Source: Caldifarciminota bacterium UBA3079 (GTDB lineage: Bacteria; Hydrothermota; Tepidihabitantia; Tepidihabitantales; Tepidihabitantaceae). From it: a stretch of 13,617 nt of DNA. Below the pieces are notes generated by a model. It ran no database searches. It worked only from the letters and a program-made list of their open reading frames with translations, and had not been told where the DNA came from. The stretch is from the NCBI GenBank assembly GCA_002366635.1, contig DFBN01000128.1, forward strand, positions 1 to 13,617, written 5' to 3'. Positions 13,504-13,617 of this stretch are shown piece after piece (position 1 is the first letter of the stretch; each line of letters begins with the position of its first letter). Both the position numbers and the translations under genes were made by a program.

Positions 13504-13617
13504 GGAACAAATAATGACTATAACCTAACCTTCTCAAACTCCAATTCTGTTTACAATACTGTTAACAGAAATCAGCCATGATACTGGGTTTCCGGCATGT
13601 GCTGCCAACATGCGGAA

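Larger units (their letters stand above)
13446..13617. other. Non-coding end region with small inverted repeats
   Basis: No gene was recognised in these 172 nt. Besides the tandem repeat and possible promoter, there is a perfect 10-bp palindrome CTGTTAACAG (13559-13568), and TCTGTT (13546-13551) is matched by the inverted AACAGA (13564-13569). A small hairpin, GCATGT (13595-13600) with ACATGC (13608-13613) and a 7-nt loop, lies at the edge without a T-run. These may be operators or the start of a regulatory region that continues outside the window. Confidence 0.4.

Overview
The window reads as chromosomal DNA from an uncultured, diderm (Gram-negative-type) bacterium of moderate GC. Two large secreted proteins end in type A sorting (FlgD-like) tails. 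Together with the N-terminal architecture of the second one and the general gene style, they suggest a lineage such as candidate division WOR-3/Stahlbacteria or a neighbour in the FCB-like assemblage. That placement is inference from protein style; no 16S rRNA or other phylogenetic marker with diagnostic signatures was seen. All genes are on the + strand. No tRNA, rRNA, CRISPR array, insertion sequence or phage gene was found.

Region 1 (1-5755) encodes the cell envelope and secreted proteins: a small coiled-coil lipoprotein, a secreted transglutaminase-like protein with a C-terminal sorting domain, and a 974-residue multidomain beta-rich surface protein with the same kind of tail. The lipoprotein and the transglutaminase-like gene each have their own near-consensus sigma70-type promoter. 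The 974-residue gene follows 9 nt behind the transglutaminase-like gene and is probably co-transcribed with it.

Region 2 (about 5789-13129) is a tightly packed housekeeping run driven by a textbook promoter (TTGACA-17 bp-TATAAT). Its order is rpmH, rnpA, yidD, yidC, jag(khpB), mnmE, a short universal-stress-like protein, a fructose/nitrogen-type PTS EIIA protein, a macro-domain protein and argS. Every junction is either abutting or overlapping. The first six genes form the classical L34/RNase P/membrane-insertase/tRNA-modification block. Here dnaA is not upstream; a secreted-protein gene sits there instead. The Usp-EIIA-macro trio is the accessory part of this operon and may act in signalling or metabolite handling, but that is inference. 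A small MTH1187-family thiamine-binding protein follows argS after 19 nt, behind a strong Shine-Dalgarno sequence. The last 172 nt hold no gene but contain small repeats.

Points that stand out are: an inverted repeat that occupies the -35 element and spacer of the rpmH promoter; four ATCAT repeats at 11-12 bp spacing over the transglutaminase-gene promoter; a probable leaderless lipoprotein mRNA; an MnmE without the usual switch II catalytic glutamate; a Jag protein lacking both signature residues of its R3H motif; and a Usp protein with its nucleotide-binding loop deleted. No clearly new defence or mobile system is visible.
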